This document shows, piece after piece, positions 1 to 10,752 of a DNA stretch of 64,000 nucleotides. Both the position numbers and the translations under genes were made by a program. The DNA is from Nitrosomonas sp. sh817 (lineage in GTDB: Bacteria > Pseudomonadota > Gammaproteobacteria > Burkholderiales > Nitrosomonadaceae). The notes under the pieces are model-generated. The model searched no databases, was not told the origin of the DNA, and worked only from the letters and a program-made list of their open reading frames with translations. The number at the start of each line of letters is the position of its first letter. Position 1 is the stretch's first letter. The stretch covers positions 1-64,000 of the forward strand of contig NZ_CP133083.1 of the NCBI RefSeq assembly GCF_030908545.1, in the 5' to 3' direction.

Positions 1-1365
1 CTGAATACTTTCTGGTTATCTTGCTTAGATCACTTCAGAAGAGAACTCAACGCACAGCAGTTTAATACCTGGATCAAACCGTTGCAGATCGATTCCGCGC
101 TGGATAACGAAAACGAAGTCGTGTTGATCGCGCCGAACCGTTTTGTCTCGCAATGGGTCAAGGACAATTTCATCGCGCACATCGAAAAGATGGCGCAGTC
201 TTACTTCGACAAAAAAATCCAATTTCTGCTGAAGCTCTCCGAACCTACGGAAATCAAGCCCAATCAAACCGAGTCGGATTCTGGAGAACCACAGCAAGAG
301 TCCAGACCGGCGCCCAAAGTGATTCATCAGCCTCCGAAGAAAGATCCTAACGGCTTGAATCCGCAATTCACGTTCGATAACTTCGTTACCGGCAAAGCCA
401 ACCAATTGGCCCGGGCGGGTGCCATCCAAGTGGCCGAATCGCCGGGAATCGCCTATAACCCGCTGTTTATTTACGGCGGGGTTGGGCTAGGAAAAACCCA
501 TCTGATTCAAGCGATTGGCAATTACGTCTACGAAAACGACAAAAGCGCGAAAATCCGCTACGTGCACGCGGAAAAATACGTATCCGACGTGGTAAGCGCC
601 TATCAGCACAAAGCATTCGACAAATTCAAACTGTATTACCATTCGCTGGATCTTCTGCTGGTCGACGATGTGCAGTTCTTCGGCGGTAAAAACCGAACCC
701 AGGAAGAATTTTTCTACGCCTTCAATACCCTGATCGAAACCCACAAGCAAGTGATCATCACCTGCGATACCTATCCCAAGGAAATCACCGGACTGGAAGA
801 GCGGCTGGTTTCGCGTTTCGGCTGGGGCTTGACCGTTGCCGTCGAACCGCCGGAACTGGAAATGCGGGTCGCGATTTTATTGAAAAAAGCCGAACAGGAA
901 AAAATTCATTTGGAAGAAAATGTCGCATTTTTCATCGCCAAACACATCCGTTCCAACGTTCGTGAACTGGAAGGCGCGCTCAAGCGGGTCATGGCTTTTT
1001 CCCGCTTCATTAATCAGGAAATCACGCTGGATTTAGCCAAGGAAGCGCTCAAAGATCTGTTGGCCGTTCAAAGCCGTCAGATTTCAATTGAAAACATTCA
1101 GAAAACCGTCGCCGATTATTACAAAATCAAGGTTTCCGAAATGTATTCGAAAAAACGCTCGCGCGTCGTTGCCAGACCCCGGCAAATGGCAATGGCCATC
1201 GCCAAGGAATTGACGTCACTGAGCTTGCCGGATATCGGCGAAGCCTTTGGCGGCAGGGATCATACGACGGTATTGCATGGCTATCGTAAAATTAACGAAC
1301 TGCGTGTTTCCGATCCAATCATAAACCGCGATTTTAATGCTTTAATCCTGATTTTAAGAGGTTGA
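1..1365 (+). CDS. dnaA: Chromosomal replication initiator protein DnaA (start at or just before window edge)
   Basis: DnaA binds DnaA boxes at oriC and, as an ATP-bound filament, opens the origin. The reading frame is open from base 1; codons 1-30 already match the DnaA N-terminal DnaB-interaction domain ([18 protein letters not shown]), so the start is either the CTG at base 1 or lies immediately upstream. AAA+ Walker A is at codons 159-166 (GGVGLGKT), Walker [10 protein letters not shown] follows, and the C-terminal DNA-binding signature [11 protein letters not shown] is present. About 454 residues, normal for the family. It is followed by dnaN and gyrB on the same strand, the standard origin-proximal order. 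Identity is certain; only the exact start is not. Confidence 0.97.
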   Translation: MNTFWLSCLDHFRRELNAQQFNTWIKPLQIDSALDNENEVVLIAPNRFVSQWVKDNFIAHIEKMAQSYFDKKIQFLLKLSEPTEIKPNQTESDSGEPQQESRPAPKVIHQPPKKDPNGLNPQFTFDNFVTGKANQLARAGAIQVAESPGIAYNPLFIYGGVGLGKTHLIQAIGNYVYENDKSAKIRYVHAEKYVSDVVSAYQHKAFDKFKLYYHSLDLLLVDDVQFFGGKNRTQEEFFYAFNTLIETHKQVIITCDTYPKEITGLEERLVSRFGWGLTVAVEPPELEMRVAILLKKAEQEKIHLEENVAFFIAKHIRSNVRELEGALKRVMAFSRFINQEITLDLAKEALKDLLAVQSRQISIENIQKTVADYYKIKVSEMYSKKRSRVVARPRQMAMAIAKELTSLSLPDIGEAFGGRDHTTVLHGYRKINELRVSDPIINRDFNALILILRG

Positions 1366-1553
1366 TAACCGCTGAACAATTTGTGCATAACTGCGGTACA
1401 AAAATTATTTACGATTTTATCCACAATTTGTTCACGCGATATACAGCGCTCATACAAACAAAAAATTTATGCTATCTTCTTGAAAGATTGTTGAAGTTGT
1501 GAATTATCCCGTAGTTTGAAAATGCTAATTAACTACTATTATTTTTTAAATAA
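1366..1553. promoter_or_regulatory. dnaA-dnaN intergenic region with two DnaA boxes
   Basis: This 188-base AT-rich spacer holds a perfect DnaA box TTATCCACA at 1417-1425 and an inverted box (TTATGCACA on the minus strand) at 1382-1390. An A/T run precedes dnaN at about 1530-1553. The boxes suit dnaN control by DnaA or an accessory part of oriC. Two boxes are too few to call a complete origin here; the main origin may lie upstream of dnaA, outside the window. Confidence 0.6.
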
Positions 1554-2669
1554 ATGCTTTTAATTAAAACCAATCGAGATACGCTGTTAAAACCGTTGCA
1601 AGCAGTAACCGGCATTGTAGAGCGGCGCCAGACATTACCTATCCTATCAAACGTGCTCATTCGTCAAAACGGGGAAAAGACCTCTTTTTTGACCACTGAT
1701 CTCGAAATTCAAATCAAAACCGCAACCAGTGAGGATTTGGCAAGCGAGCAACCGTTCGCGCTAACCGTCTCCGCTAAAAAACTCCAGGACATTTTGCGCT
1801 CGCTGTCGTCCGGCGCGGAAGTATCGCTGACGCGCAAAGACGATCATCTCTACGTAAAATCCGGAAAAAGCGCGTTCAATCTGCAGATTCTTCCCGCTGA
1901 AGACTTTCCGGAAGTAGCCGACGAGCCGGAATCCGAAGCCGCGGTTACGTTGACGCAAAAGGAACTCAAAAATCTTTTCCATCATGTGCAATTCGCTATC
2001 GCGCAACAGGATATCCGCTACTATCTGAACGGTTTACTGCTGCTGACCGATGGCAAGCAACTGATCAGCGTCGGCACCGATGGCCACCGCCTGGCGTATA
2101 TCGCAACGCAACTGGAAACCGCGCAGAAAAAACAGGAAGTGATTTTGCCGCGCAAAGCAGTTTTTGAATTGTCCAAACTGCTTGAAGACAGCGAAGAACC
2201 GGTTAAGATCGAATACTTGCAGAATAAAATCCGCTTTTCGTTCGCGGACGTCGTGCTCACATCGAAAGTCATCGACGGCAAGTTTCCCGATTACAACCGG
2301 GTGATTCCAACCCGCAACAACAAAGTGTTCGACATCGACCGGCTGATATTTTTACAGGCATTGCAGCGGGTTTCGATTTTATCGAACCAAAGCGATAAAT
2401 TCCGCGGCGTGCGCTTAATCGTCGATAAGGGCAGTTTGCGCATTATTTGCAAGAACAACGAGCAGGAAGAAGCCGAAGAAGAACTGGAAATTGCCTACCC
2501 GGATGAACTGGTGGATATCAGTTTAAATATCACTTACTTGCTCGATCTGTTGAACAACGTTTCCAGCGAAACCGTGCAATGCGCCTTTGAAAACGCCAAC
2601 AGCAGCGTATTGATGACGATCCCCGGCAACAAGGCGTTTAAGTACATCGTCATGCCGATGCGGATTTAA
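1554..2669 (+). CDS. dnaN: DNA polymerase III beta subunit (sliding clamp)
   Basis: DnaN forms the dimeric ring that tethers DNA polymerase III to DNA. The protein has 371 residues, the usual clamp length of about 365-375, and opens with the family-typical MLLIKTNRDTLLKPLQ followed by ERRQTLPILSNVL. It ends with the conserved clamp tail YIVMPMRI. The ATG at 1554 lies in the usual place after dnaA. No insertions or breaks are seen. Likely transcribed with dnaA and also from its own promoter in the 188-base spacer. Confidence 0.97.
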   Translation: MLLIKTNRDTLLKPLQAVTGIVERRQTLPILSNVLIRQNGEKTSFLTTDLEIQIKTATSEDLASEQPFALTVSAKKLQDILRSLSSGAEVSLTRKDDHLYVKSGKSAFNLQILPAEDFPEVADEPESEAAVTLTQKELKNLFHHVQFAIAQQDIRYYLNGLLLLTDGKQLISVGTDGHRLAYIATQLETAQKKQEVILPRKAVFELSKLLEDSEEPVKIEYLQNKIRFSFADVVLTSKVIDGKFPDYNRVIPTRNNKVFDIDRLIFLQALQRVSILSNQSDKFRGVRLIVDKGSLRIICKNNEQEEAEEELEIAYPDELVDISLNITYLLDLLNNVSSETVQCAFENANSSVLMTIPGNKAFKYIVMPMRI

Positions 2670-2740
2670 CCCGGTCTTGGTTATCGATAACCAGCTGCTG
2701 CGGTTGTTCAGCTTTTTTACACTTCATGGAAAATACATAA

Positions 2741-5167
<2,427 letters not shown>

Positions 5168-5187
5168 TCACTTGATATTATTTGACA

Positions 5188-5781
5188 ATGTCTGATGATA
5201 AAGAGGTTGCCTACTATAGCGCAAAAGTAAATGCTTGGTTTAATACTAAGCTTGAGTACGATAAAAGTTTATTAGTCTTATCCGCTGGCGCTATAGGTCT
5301 GCTAGTTACATTACTTACTACTATTGGCGTCAATTCATTTGCTTTATTGTTAGTCTTCTTTGCTTCAATTATTAGTTTTATAGTTTGTTTAATTACTGTT
5401 CTTACAATTTTTTCGCGTAACGCAAAGCATTTAGAAGAATTGATTGCTGGAAGAGTTAAAGATGATCCAATTTTGGGTTTCTTAGATTATCTATCGATTA
5501 TTTCTTTTACTCTTGGCGTTTTATTGGCTGCAATTATTGGATTAGCTACAGCAACAGATAATGTTATTTTAAGGGAGGCAAATATGTCGGATAAGAAAGA
5601 CTCAAATCAAGCAATAAGTAAGGAAAGCTTTAATGGTGCCAGTAATTTGGGTTCAACAATAGAAAAAAAGAGTTTTAATGGTGCTCATAATTTGATTCCG
5701 CCAAAAAAACCAGATACAAATTCAACTGATAATTCCCAATCAGGACAAAATCAATCTCCAGACAGTGGTAATAAGAAATAG
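5188..5781 (+). CDS. Small membrane protein of unknown function
   Basis: I do not recognise a family. ATG at 5188 gives about 197 residues; an in-frame TTG lies two codons upstream. Residues about 25-75 hold two hydrophobic helices separated by a short turn, and a third lies at about 108-130. The C-terminal 70 residues are hydrophilic, rich in N, S, K and Q, and contain a short internal repeat (KESFNGASNL, then KSFNGAHNL). The gene is much more AT-rich than gyrB, which suggests acquired DNA. The start lies 20 bases after the gyrB stop, so it could be co-transcribed with gyrB. No Shine-Dalgarno is obvious. Confidence 0.6.
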   Translation: MSDDKEVAYYSAKVNAWFNTKLEYDKSLLVLSAGAIGLLVTLLTTIGVNSFALLLVFFASIISFIVCLITVLTIFSRNAKHLEELIAGRVKDDPILGFLDYLSIISFTLGVLLAAIIGLATATDNVILREANMSDKKDSNQAISKESFNGASNLGSTIEKKSFNGAHNLIPPKKPDTNSTDNSQSGQNQSPDSGNKK

Positions 5782-5822
5782 CTTTGATTTATTGCTAAGA
5801 ATTTTATTAATAAATTTGCTCC

Positions 5823-5948
5823 GCGCGCCCTGCACCTATCCCCGCGGCAAGACTGCGGGGTATTACGGTGCAGAAAACCAAAAACGGCGCGCTACGCTGA
5901 CTTCAAAAACACAAACTATAATGTTCCCCGTGGCAAGACCACGGGGAA
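5823..5948. repeat. Nested palindromic repeats
   Basis: Three nested inverted repeats share one centre: GCGCGCC 5823-5829 with GGCGCGC 5886-5892, TGCACC 5831-5836 with GGTGCA 5867-5872, and CCCCGC 5840-5845 with GCGGGG 5855-5860. A second hairpin has a perfect 10-bp stem, TTCCCCGTGG 5924-5933 and CCACGGGGAA 5939-5948, around loop CAAGA. The two loops share the GGCAAGA core, so both look like members of one repeat family. There is no T-tract, so simple terminators are unlikely. Confidence 0.7.
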
Positions 5949-5978
5949 TTGAAAGTTAAAGAAATTAATATCGAATCA

Positions 5979-6013
5979 GTAGACTACCATCACTTAAAGT
6001 GATGGTAGTCTAC
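5979..6013. repeat. Perfect 17-bp inverted repeat, 1-base spacer
   Basis: Arms 5979-5995 (GTAGACTACCATCACTT) and 5997-6013 are exact reverse complements around a single A. The right half (GATGGTAGTCTA) resembles the right-end hairpin of the IS200/IS605-type element at 32816-32842 and of the miniature element at 30492-30518, so this may be a solo transposon end. That link is inference from short similarity. Confidence 0.7.
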
Positions 6014-6079
6014 GTGAATCTAAACTGCTACACGTGATACACATTGCGTTCATGTCAATCTCTTCCGGGTTTAATTCCT

Positions 6080-6112
6080 CGCCCCTTGGGGCGAAGGCTG
6101 GTTGAAAACCAG
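6080..6112. repeat. Pair of short hairpins upstream of fic
   Basis: CGCCCC 6080-6085 pairs with GGGGCG 6088-6093 and CTGGTT 6098-6103 with AACCAG 6107-6112. They are part of the stacked palindromic sequence filling 5782-6180. No gene is supported in this stretch; the short open frames there are low-complexity by-products of the repeats. Confidence 0.5.
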
Positions 6113-6206
6113 CAGTCTGAAGAGCGCTTTTAATACCTCGCTGTTTGCGGCGGGGTGCTTTATTTTCAGCCAATTTTTCATTGGCAATAAATCTGATTAC
6201 AGTTAA

Positions 6207-6277
6207 TTGGCGCAAATTTTGACAAATCGCGCCAATAAAGTTAATCTTTTGGCGTAATAATTTCTCTATCGCGCCAA
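6207..6277. promoter_or_regulatory. Two tandem TTGGCG-N17-CGCCAA operators upstream of fic
   Basis: Site 1 runs 6207-6235 (TTGGCGC ... GCGCCAA) and site 2 runs 6249-6277 (TTGGCG ... GCGCCAA). Both have TTGGCG and CGCCAA separated by exactly 17 bases, and their starts are 42 bases apart, about four helical turns, which suits cooperative binding on one face. A further half-like TTGGCA lies at 6181. Site 2 ends 11 bases before the fic ATG, so binding should block transcription or translation start. The binder is unknown; the Fic protein itself, with a helix-turn-helix-like N-terminus, is a candidate. Confidence 0.6.
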
Positions 6278-6288
6278 ATAATCTTGTT

Positions 6289-7695
6289 ATGCCCAAAAAA
6301 CTGACTGATGATCTGAACGAGCGGATCGAAGCCGAGATTGCCCGGCACATCGAAGGCGTTGGTATCGACGCGCTGCATGCGGCATTGGCAGAGATAGTCA
6401 GCCGCCGTACGTTGCAGCGCCGTCTTGCAAACTTGGCCGATCTGAAAAGGGTGTTTGTTTCCGGTAAAGGCCCGAGTCTACGTTACCGCCAATCCCAAAT
6501 AATCTACGCCCGGACACATGAACCGGCTTTAGTCGCAGCCTCGCCGGGCACCGAGGTTGATACCCCGGTATCGCCGGAAGGGGAAGAAATCAGGCGTTAT
6601 GTGCGTCAGCCCCGGCAACAGCGGGCGCCGGTCAGTTACAAGCAGTCTTTCCTGGAGCAATATACCCCGAACAGTACGGCCTATCTCCCCGAATCCCTGC
6701 GCACGCAATTGCACAACCTCGGCCGTCCGTCCGTGACGGCGGCTGACGATGCTCCAGCGGGTACTTTTGCCCGCGACATTCTCAATCGTTTGTTGATCGA
6801 TCTTTCCTGGGCCTCGTCGCAACTGGAGGGCAATACTTATTCGCGGCTCGATACCGAACGCCTCATCGAATACGGGCAAGCCGCCGCCGGTAAGGATGCG
6901 CTGGAAACCCAGATGATCCTCAATCACAAGGCGGCGATTGAATATCTGGTGCGTGATACCGAGCATGTGGGTGTTAATCCGGAAACCATCATTGCGTTGC
7001 ATGCTTTTTTGTCGGATGGTCTCATGCCCGATCCGGCAACTTGTGGCCGCCTGCGTAACCGGCCGGTCGAAATCGGCGGCAGTGTTTATCTGCCGGTTGC
7101 CTTGCCCCAGCGTATCGAGGAGCTATTCGGCGTCGTTATCGAGATGGCGGCCGAAATTCTCGATCCCTTTGAGCAAGCTTTCTTCCTGATGGTGCATCTG
7201 CCCTACCTGCAACCGTTTGAGGATGTCAATAAACGCGTTTCCCGGCTGGCCGCCAACATTCCCTTCATCCGGCATAACCTCTCGCCACTATCCTTCATCG
7301 ACGTCGCCGCGAAGGATTACATCGAAGCCCTGCTCGGCGTCTATGAGCTCAATCGCGTGGAATTGCTACGCGACATCTTCGTACGCGCCTACGAGCGTTC
7401 CTGCCAGCAATACGTCGCGGTGCGGCAGCAGCTGGTGCCGCCGGATGCTGTGCGCCTGTGCTATCGCACCCAGTTGTCAGCACTTGTCGCGGCTATTGTC
7501 CGCAGCGGCGCTAAAGCCGACTTAGCAGCGATCCGCGCCCAAGTACCCGGTGCCGTGGCCGAGGCCGATCGTGAACGTTTTGTCGCGCTGGCCGTGGAGG
7601 AATTTCAGAATCTTCATTCCGGTAATGTCATTCGATTCGGTCTGCGGCCGTTGGAATTTGCGGCATGGCAGGAAAAGAATAGCGGTAAAAATTGA
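6289..7695 (+). CDS. Fic-family protein with altered active-site motif
   Basis: Fic proteins transfer AMP or related groups from nucleotides to hydroxyl side chains. This 468-residue protein has an N-terminal helical region resembling a winged helix (about residues 25-65, RRTLQRRLANL), an inhibitory-helix motif S176-SQL-E180-G181, and a Fic-loop equivalent Q308-PFEDVNKR-316. The canonical loop is HPFx[DE]GNGR; here the catalytic His is Gln and GNG is VNK, closer to the Doc-like NK form. Activity may be lost, different or purely regulatory. The downstream half (residues 370-468) is helical and unrecognised. Two palindromic operators precede the ATG, which fits autoregulation. No partner antitoxin gene is seen, consistent with a built-in inhibitory helix. 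Confidence 0.85.
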   Translation: MPKKLTDDLNERIEAEIARHIEGVGIDALHAALAEIVSRRTLQRRLANLADLKRVFVSGKGPSLRYRQSQIIYARTHEPALVAASPGTEVDTPVSPEGEEIRRYVRQPRQQRAPVSYKQSFLEQYTPNSTAYLPESLRTQLHNLGRPSVTAADDAPAGTFARDILNRLLIDLSWASSQLEGNTYSRLDTERLIEYGQAAAGKDALETQMILNHKAAIEYLVRDTEHVGVNPETIIALHAFLSDGLMPDPATCGRLRNRPVEIGGSVYLPVALPQRIEELFGVVIEMAAEILDPFEQAFFLMVHLPYLQPFEDVNKRVSRLAANIPFIRHNLSPLSFIDVAAKDYIEALLGVYELNRVELLRDIFVRAYERSCQQYVAVRQQLVPPDAVRLCYRTQLSALVAAIVRSGAKADLAAIRAQVPGAVAEADRERFVALAVEEFQNLHSGNVIRFGLRPLEFAAWQEKNSGKN

Positions 7696-7761
7696 ATTGC
7701 AATAACAAACACACCAGCCTATTCTTGTAAAAGCCTATTCGCTGAAACAGGAGATCAATCA

Positions 7762-8808
7762 ATGAAAAAGCAATTTATCAATCTAAAACTTTTATCCGTG
7801 CCGCTGGTATTTGTTGTGGCGCAGGGTGTTTCCCATGCGATGCCTGGCATGCACGGTTCCGGTAGCGGCGCGGCGACGGAGCATCCGCGGGTGTCGAACA
7901 GCATCGCCGGGAAAATCAATTCGACCGGTTCGGAGATGGAGATTACGTACAGCGCCGACGGCAAGACCGCGATTTTTGTATCGACGCGCGAGGGCAGCAT
8001 CCAATCGCCCGGTGGTCATTACAGTTTCGATATCTGGATGTCGCGTCTGGTCGACGGCGAATGGCAGGAGCCGGTTCATCTGGGGCCAGGTATCGATCCT
8101 AAGGTGGGACCGAACATCAATACCTCGGCGTGGGAGCTGGAGCCGAGCTTTTCCGATGACGGCAATGTGATTTATTTCACCCGCTACGAGCCGGGCAACA
8201 TGCTGTCCGGCGATTTGTACGTGGTGCAGAAAGTCGATGGCGTGTGGCAAGAAGCTAAAAACTGGAACGACGTGCCGGAGTTGCCGAACATCAACACGCC
8301 GACCGGTGAGGAACATTGTCCGATCATTGCGTCCGACAGCCTGATTTATTTCAGCTACCACCAGCCTGGCGTGACCCAGGACAGCGATATCTGGAAGGTT
8401 GAGAAAAAGGACGGTGTGTGGCAAAAACCGGAGAGCCTGGGGCTGAAAATCAATTCGCCGCACCGCGACCATTTGCATTGGACCGGACTGTCGAAAGACG
8501 GCAAGAGCCTGATCATCACCAGCACGCGGCCGGATTTGGGTTCGCGCGGCGGGCATGACGAGTGGATTTCGCAGCAAAACGCCGACGGCGAATGGCAGCA
8601 GCCGGTGAATCTCGGCGATGCGGTCAATACCGGCGGCGAGGATATGTGTTGGACGTTTACGCCGGACGGCAAGCAATTTACCGGCAGTTGGGGACCGCAC
8701 GGCACCTACGATATGGACATCCGTTCGATTAATAAAAGCGATGTGCCATTGTTGAAGGATTTCGAGCCGATGGGATTGCCGCCTAATTTGCTGAGGAGTA
8801 GCAGGTAG
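7762..8808 (+). CDS. Secreted PD40/TolB-like beta-propeller protein
   Basis: A 348-residue protein with a clear signal peptide (MKKQFINLKLLSVPLVFVV, cleavage near SHA-MPG). The mature part has repeated WD40-like PD40 units, seen as recurring SADGKT-F-STR, SDDGNVIYFTR, SKDGKSLIITSTR and TPDGKQFTGSWG motifs, each followed by D-W or D-Y-type blade ends. Such propellers act as periplasmic or extracellular binding scaffolds; some sit in TolB or in enzyme fusions, but no enzyme domain is present. Met- and His-rich residues follow the signal cleavage (AMPGMHG), which might bind metal. ATG at 7762 has AGGAGA about 11 bases upstream. Substrate unknown. Confidence 0.8.
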   Translation: MKKQFINLKLLSVPLVFVVAQGVSHAMPGMHGSGSGAATEHPRVSNSIAGKINSTGSEMEITYSADGKTAIFVSTREGSIQSPGGHYSFDIWMSRLVDGEWQEPVHLGPGIDPKVGPNINTSAWELEPSFSDDGNVIYFTRYEPGNMLSGDLYVVQKVDGVWQEAKNWNDVPELPNINTPTGEEHCPIIASDSLIYFSYHQPGVTQDSDIWKVEKKDGVWQKPESLGLKINSPHRDHLHWTGLSKDGKSLIITSTRPDLGSRGGHDEWISQQNADGEWQQPVNLGDAVNTGGEDMCWTFTPDGKQFTGSWGPHGTYDMDIRSINKSDVPLLKDFEPMGLPPNLLRSSR

Positions 8809-8817
8809 GAATAAAAA

Positions 8818-8842
8818 GCGCCGGTAGGATCAATACCGGCGC
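8818..8842 (-). terminator. Rho-independent terminator of typA
   Basis: Perfect 9-bp stem GCGCCGGTA 8818-8826 and TACCGGCGC 8834-8842 with a 7-base loop. On the minus strand the stem is followed by TTTTT (complement of 8813-8817), the classic arrangement for ending typA. Being a perfect palindrome it may also slow transcripts arriving from the plus-strand gene that ends at 8808. Confidence 0.8.
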
Positions 8843-8862
8843 AGTAGTTTGAAGATCAGCGA

Positions 8863-10677
8863 TTATGCTGCTGCTCGTGAGGCGCGTTTGCGTTCGTGTT
8901 CGAGCAAGAAGCGTTTGCGGATACGGATGGTTTTCGGGGTGATTTCCACCAATTCATCGTCGGCGATAAATTCAATCGCGGATTCCAGCGTGAGTTGAAT
9001 CGGCGGGATTAATGTCACCGCTTCATCGGTTCCCGAAGCGCGGATGTTGGTCAGTTGCTTGCCCTTGATCGGATTCACGACCAAATCGTTATCGCGGGTA
9101 TGGATGCCGATCACCATGCCTTCGTACAGACGGTCGCCGGGGCTGACGAACATGCGGCCGCGGTCTTGCAGTTTCCACAGCGCATACGCGACGGCTTCAC
9201 CTTGTTCGGCGGAAATCAGCACGCCGTTTCTGCGCGGCGGGATTTCCGGGCGCATCGGCGCGAATTCGTCGAATACGTGGCTCATCAAACCGGTGCCGCG
9301 CGTCATGGTCATGAATTCCGATTGGAAACCGATCAAGCCGCGCGCTGGAATGCGGTAATCCAGCCGCACACGGCCTTTGGCATCCGACACCATGTCTTGC
9401 AAATCGCCACGGCGCGCGCCCAATGCTTCCATTACCGCGCCTTGATTGGCTTCGTCAACGTCGACGGTGAGCATTTCAAACGGCTCGCATTTGACGCCGT
9501 CGATTTCGCGGATCACCACGTGCGGACGGGAAACAGCCAGTTCATAACCTTCGCGGCGCATGTTTTCCAGCAGAATAGTCAGGTGCAATTCGCCACGGCC
9601 GGAAATCAGGAACGAATCGGTTTCATTGGTTTCTTCCATGCGCAGCGCAACGTTGGTCAGCAATTCTTTTTCCAGGCGTTCGCGCAATTGGCGGCTGGTG
9701 ACGAACTTGCCTTCCTGGCCGGCAAACGGCGAGGTATTGACCTGGAATGTCATGGTCAGGGTCGGTTCGTCCACCGCCAGCATCGGCAGCGCTTCGGGCT
9801 GGTCGACATCGGCCAGCGTCGCGCCGATGCTCAGTTCTTCCACGCCGTTGATCAGCACAATGTCGCCCGCCAAGGCTTCTTTCAGTTGTATCCGCTCCAG
9901 ACCGCGGAAACCGAGCACTTGATTGACTTTGGCTTTTTTCGCCGGTTTATCGCCCGCGAGTACCATCACTTCCTGACCGGCTTTCAGTTTGCCGCGGTGA
10001 ATGCGGCCGATACCGATGCGTCCGACGAAGCTGGAATAATCCAGCGCGCTGATTTGCAGTTGCAACGGTTCATCGGGGTTACCGGTGGGCGCGGGCACGT
10101 GGCTGAGAATGGTATCGAACAACGGCCGCATATCCGTGCTGGGCTTGTCTTGATCCAAAGTTGCAAAGCCGTTCAACGCGGAAGCATACACCACCGGAAA
10201 ATCGAGCTGTTCATCGCTGGCGCCGAGTTTATCGAACAGATCGAAGGTTTGATCGACCACCCAACCGGCACGTGCGCCCGGACGGTCGACTTTGTTGATG
10301 ACCACAATTGGGCGCAATCCTTGCGCCAGAGCTTTTTTGGTCACAAACCGGGTTTGCGGCATCGGACCTTCCACGGCATCGACCAGCAGCAATACGCCGT
10401 CGACCATCGACAGCACGCGCTCTACTTCACCGCCGAAATCAGCGTGGCCGGGGGTATCGACGATGTTGATATGCACCCCTTCATAGTCGATGGCGCAATT
10501 CTTGGCTAAAATGGTAATGCCGCGTTCGCGCTCAATATCGTTGGAATCCATCACGCGCTCGGAAACTTGTTGATGTGCGGCGAAGGTGCCGGCTTGGTGC
10601 AGGAGCTTGTCGACCATGGTGGTTTTACCATGGTCAACGTGCGCGATGATGGCGATATTGCGGATCGGACGAGACAT
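8863..10677 (-). CDS. typA: Ribosome-associated GTPase TypA/BipA
   Basis: A translational GTPase that binds the 70S ribosome and is needed for ribosome assembly and stress growth. The G-domain is typical: [15 protein letters not shown] (G1), RERGITI (G2), [15 protein letters not shown] (G3), NKVDRPGAR (G4). EF-G-like domains III and V and the BipA-specific C-terminal domain follow ([16 protein letters not shown]). Starting at ATG 10677 gives 604 residues, the normal length. A longer in-frame extension upstream is rejected because GAGGAATT sits 5-12 bases before this ATG and [11 protein letters not shown] is the family start. Confidence 0.96.
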   Translation of the reverse strand: MSRPIRNIAIIAHVDHGKTTMVDKLLHQAGTFAAHQQVSERVMDSNDIERERGITILAKNCAIDYEGVHINIVDTPGHADFGGEVERVLSMVDGVLLLVDAVEGPMPQTRFVTKKALAQGLRPIVVINKVDRPGARAGWVVDQTFDLFDKLGASDEQLDFPVVYASALNGFATLDQDKPSTDMRPLFDTILSHVPAPTGNPDEPLQLQISALDYSSFVGRIGIGRIHRGKLKAGQEVMVLAGDKPAKKAKVNQVLGFRGLERIQLKEALAGDIVLINGVEELSIGATLADVDQPEALPMLAVDEPTLTMTFQVNTSPFAGQEGKFVTSRQLRERLEKELLTNVALRMEETNETDSFLISGRGELHLTILLENMRREGYELAVSRPHVVIREIDGVKCEPFEMLTVDVDEANQGAVMEALGARRGDLQDMVSDAKGRVRLDYRIPARGLIGFQSEFMTMTRGTGLMSHVFDEFAPMRPEIPPRRNGVLISAEQGEAVAYALWKLQDRGRMFVSPGDRLYEGMVIGIHTRDNDLVVNPIKGKQLTNIRASGTDEAVTLIPPIQLTLESAIEFIADDELVEITPKTIRIRKRFLLEHERKRASRAAA

Positions 10678-10752
10678 AAATAATTCCTCAAAAAATAAGC
10701 TGTTAGTTGATACTTTGGGGGCGGTATTATAGCAGCCGATGGTTAAAATACG

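Noticed and set aside
1366..1553. Complete oriC between dnaA and dnaN
   Set aside because: Only two DnaA boxes and no clear unwinding element with clustered sites; kept as a regulatory region only.
5840..5948. CRISPR repeats
   Set aside because: The two GGCAAGA hairpins are not evenly spaced repeats with spacers and there is no cas gene.
5765..6350. Short open frames inside the palindrome stack
   Set aside because: Their products are translations of repeats and lack start signals; not genes.
9055..10509. 484-codon open frame opposite typA
   Set aside because: Runs antisense to a certain gene; it arises from codon bias of typA and has no family signature.
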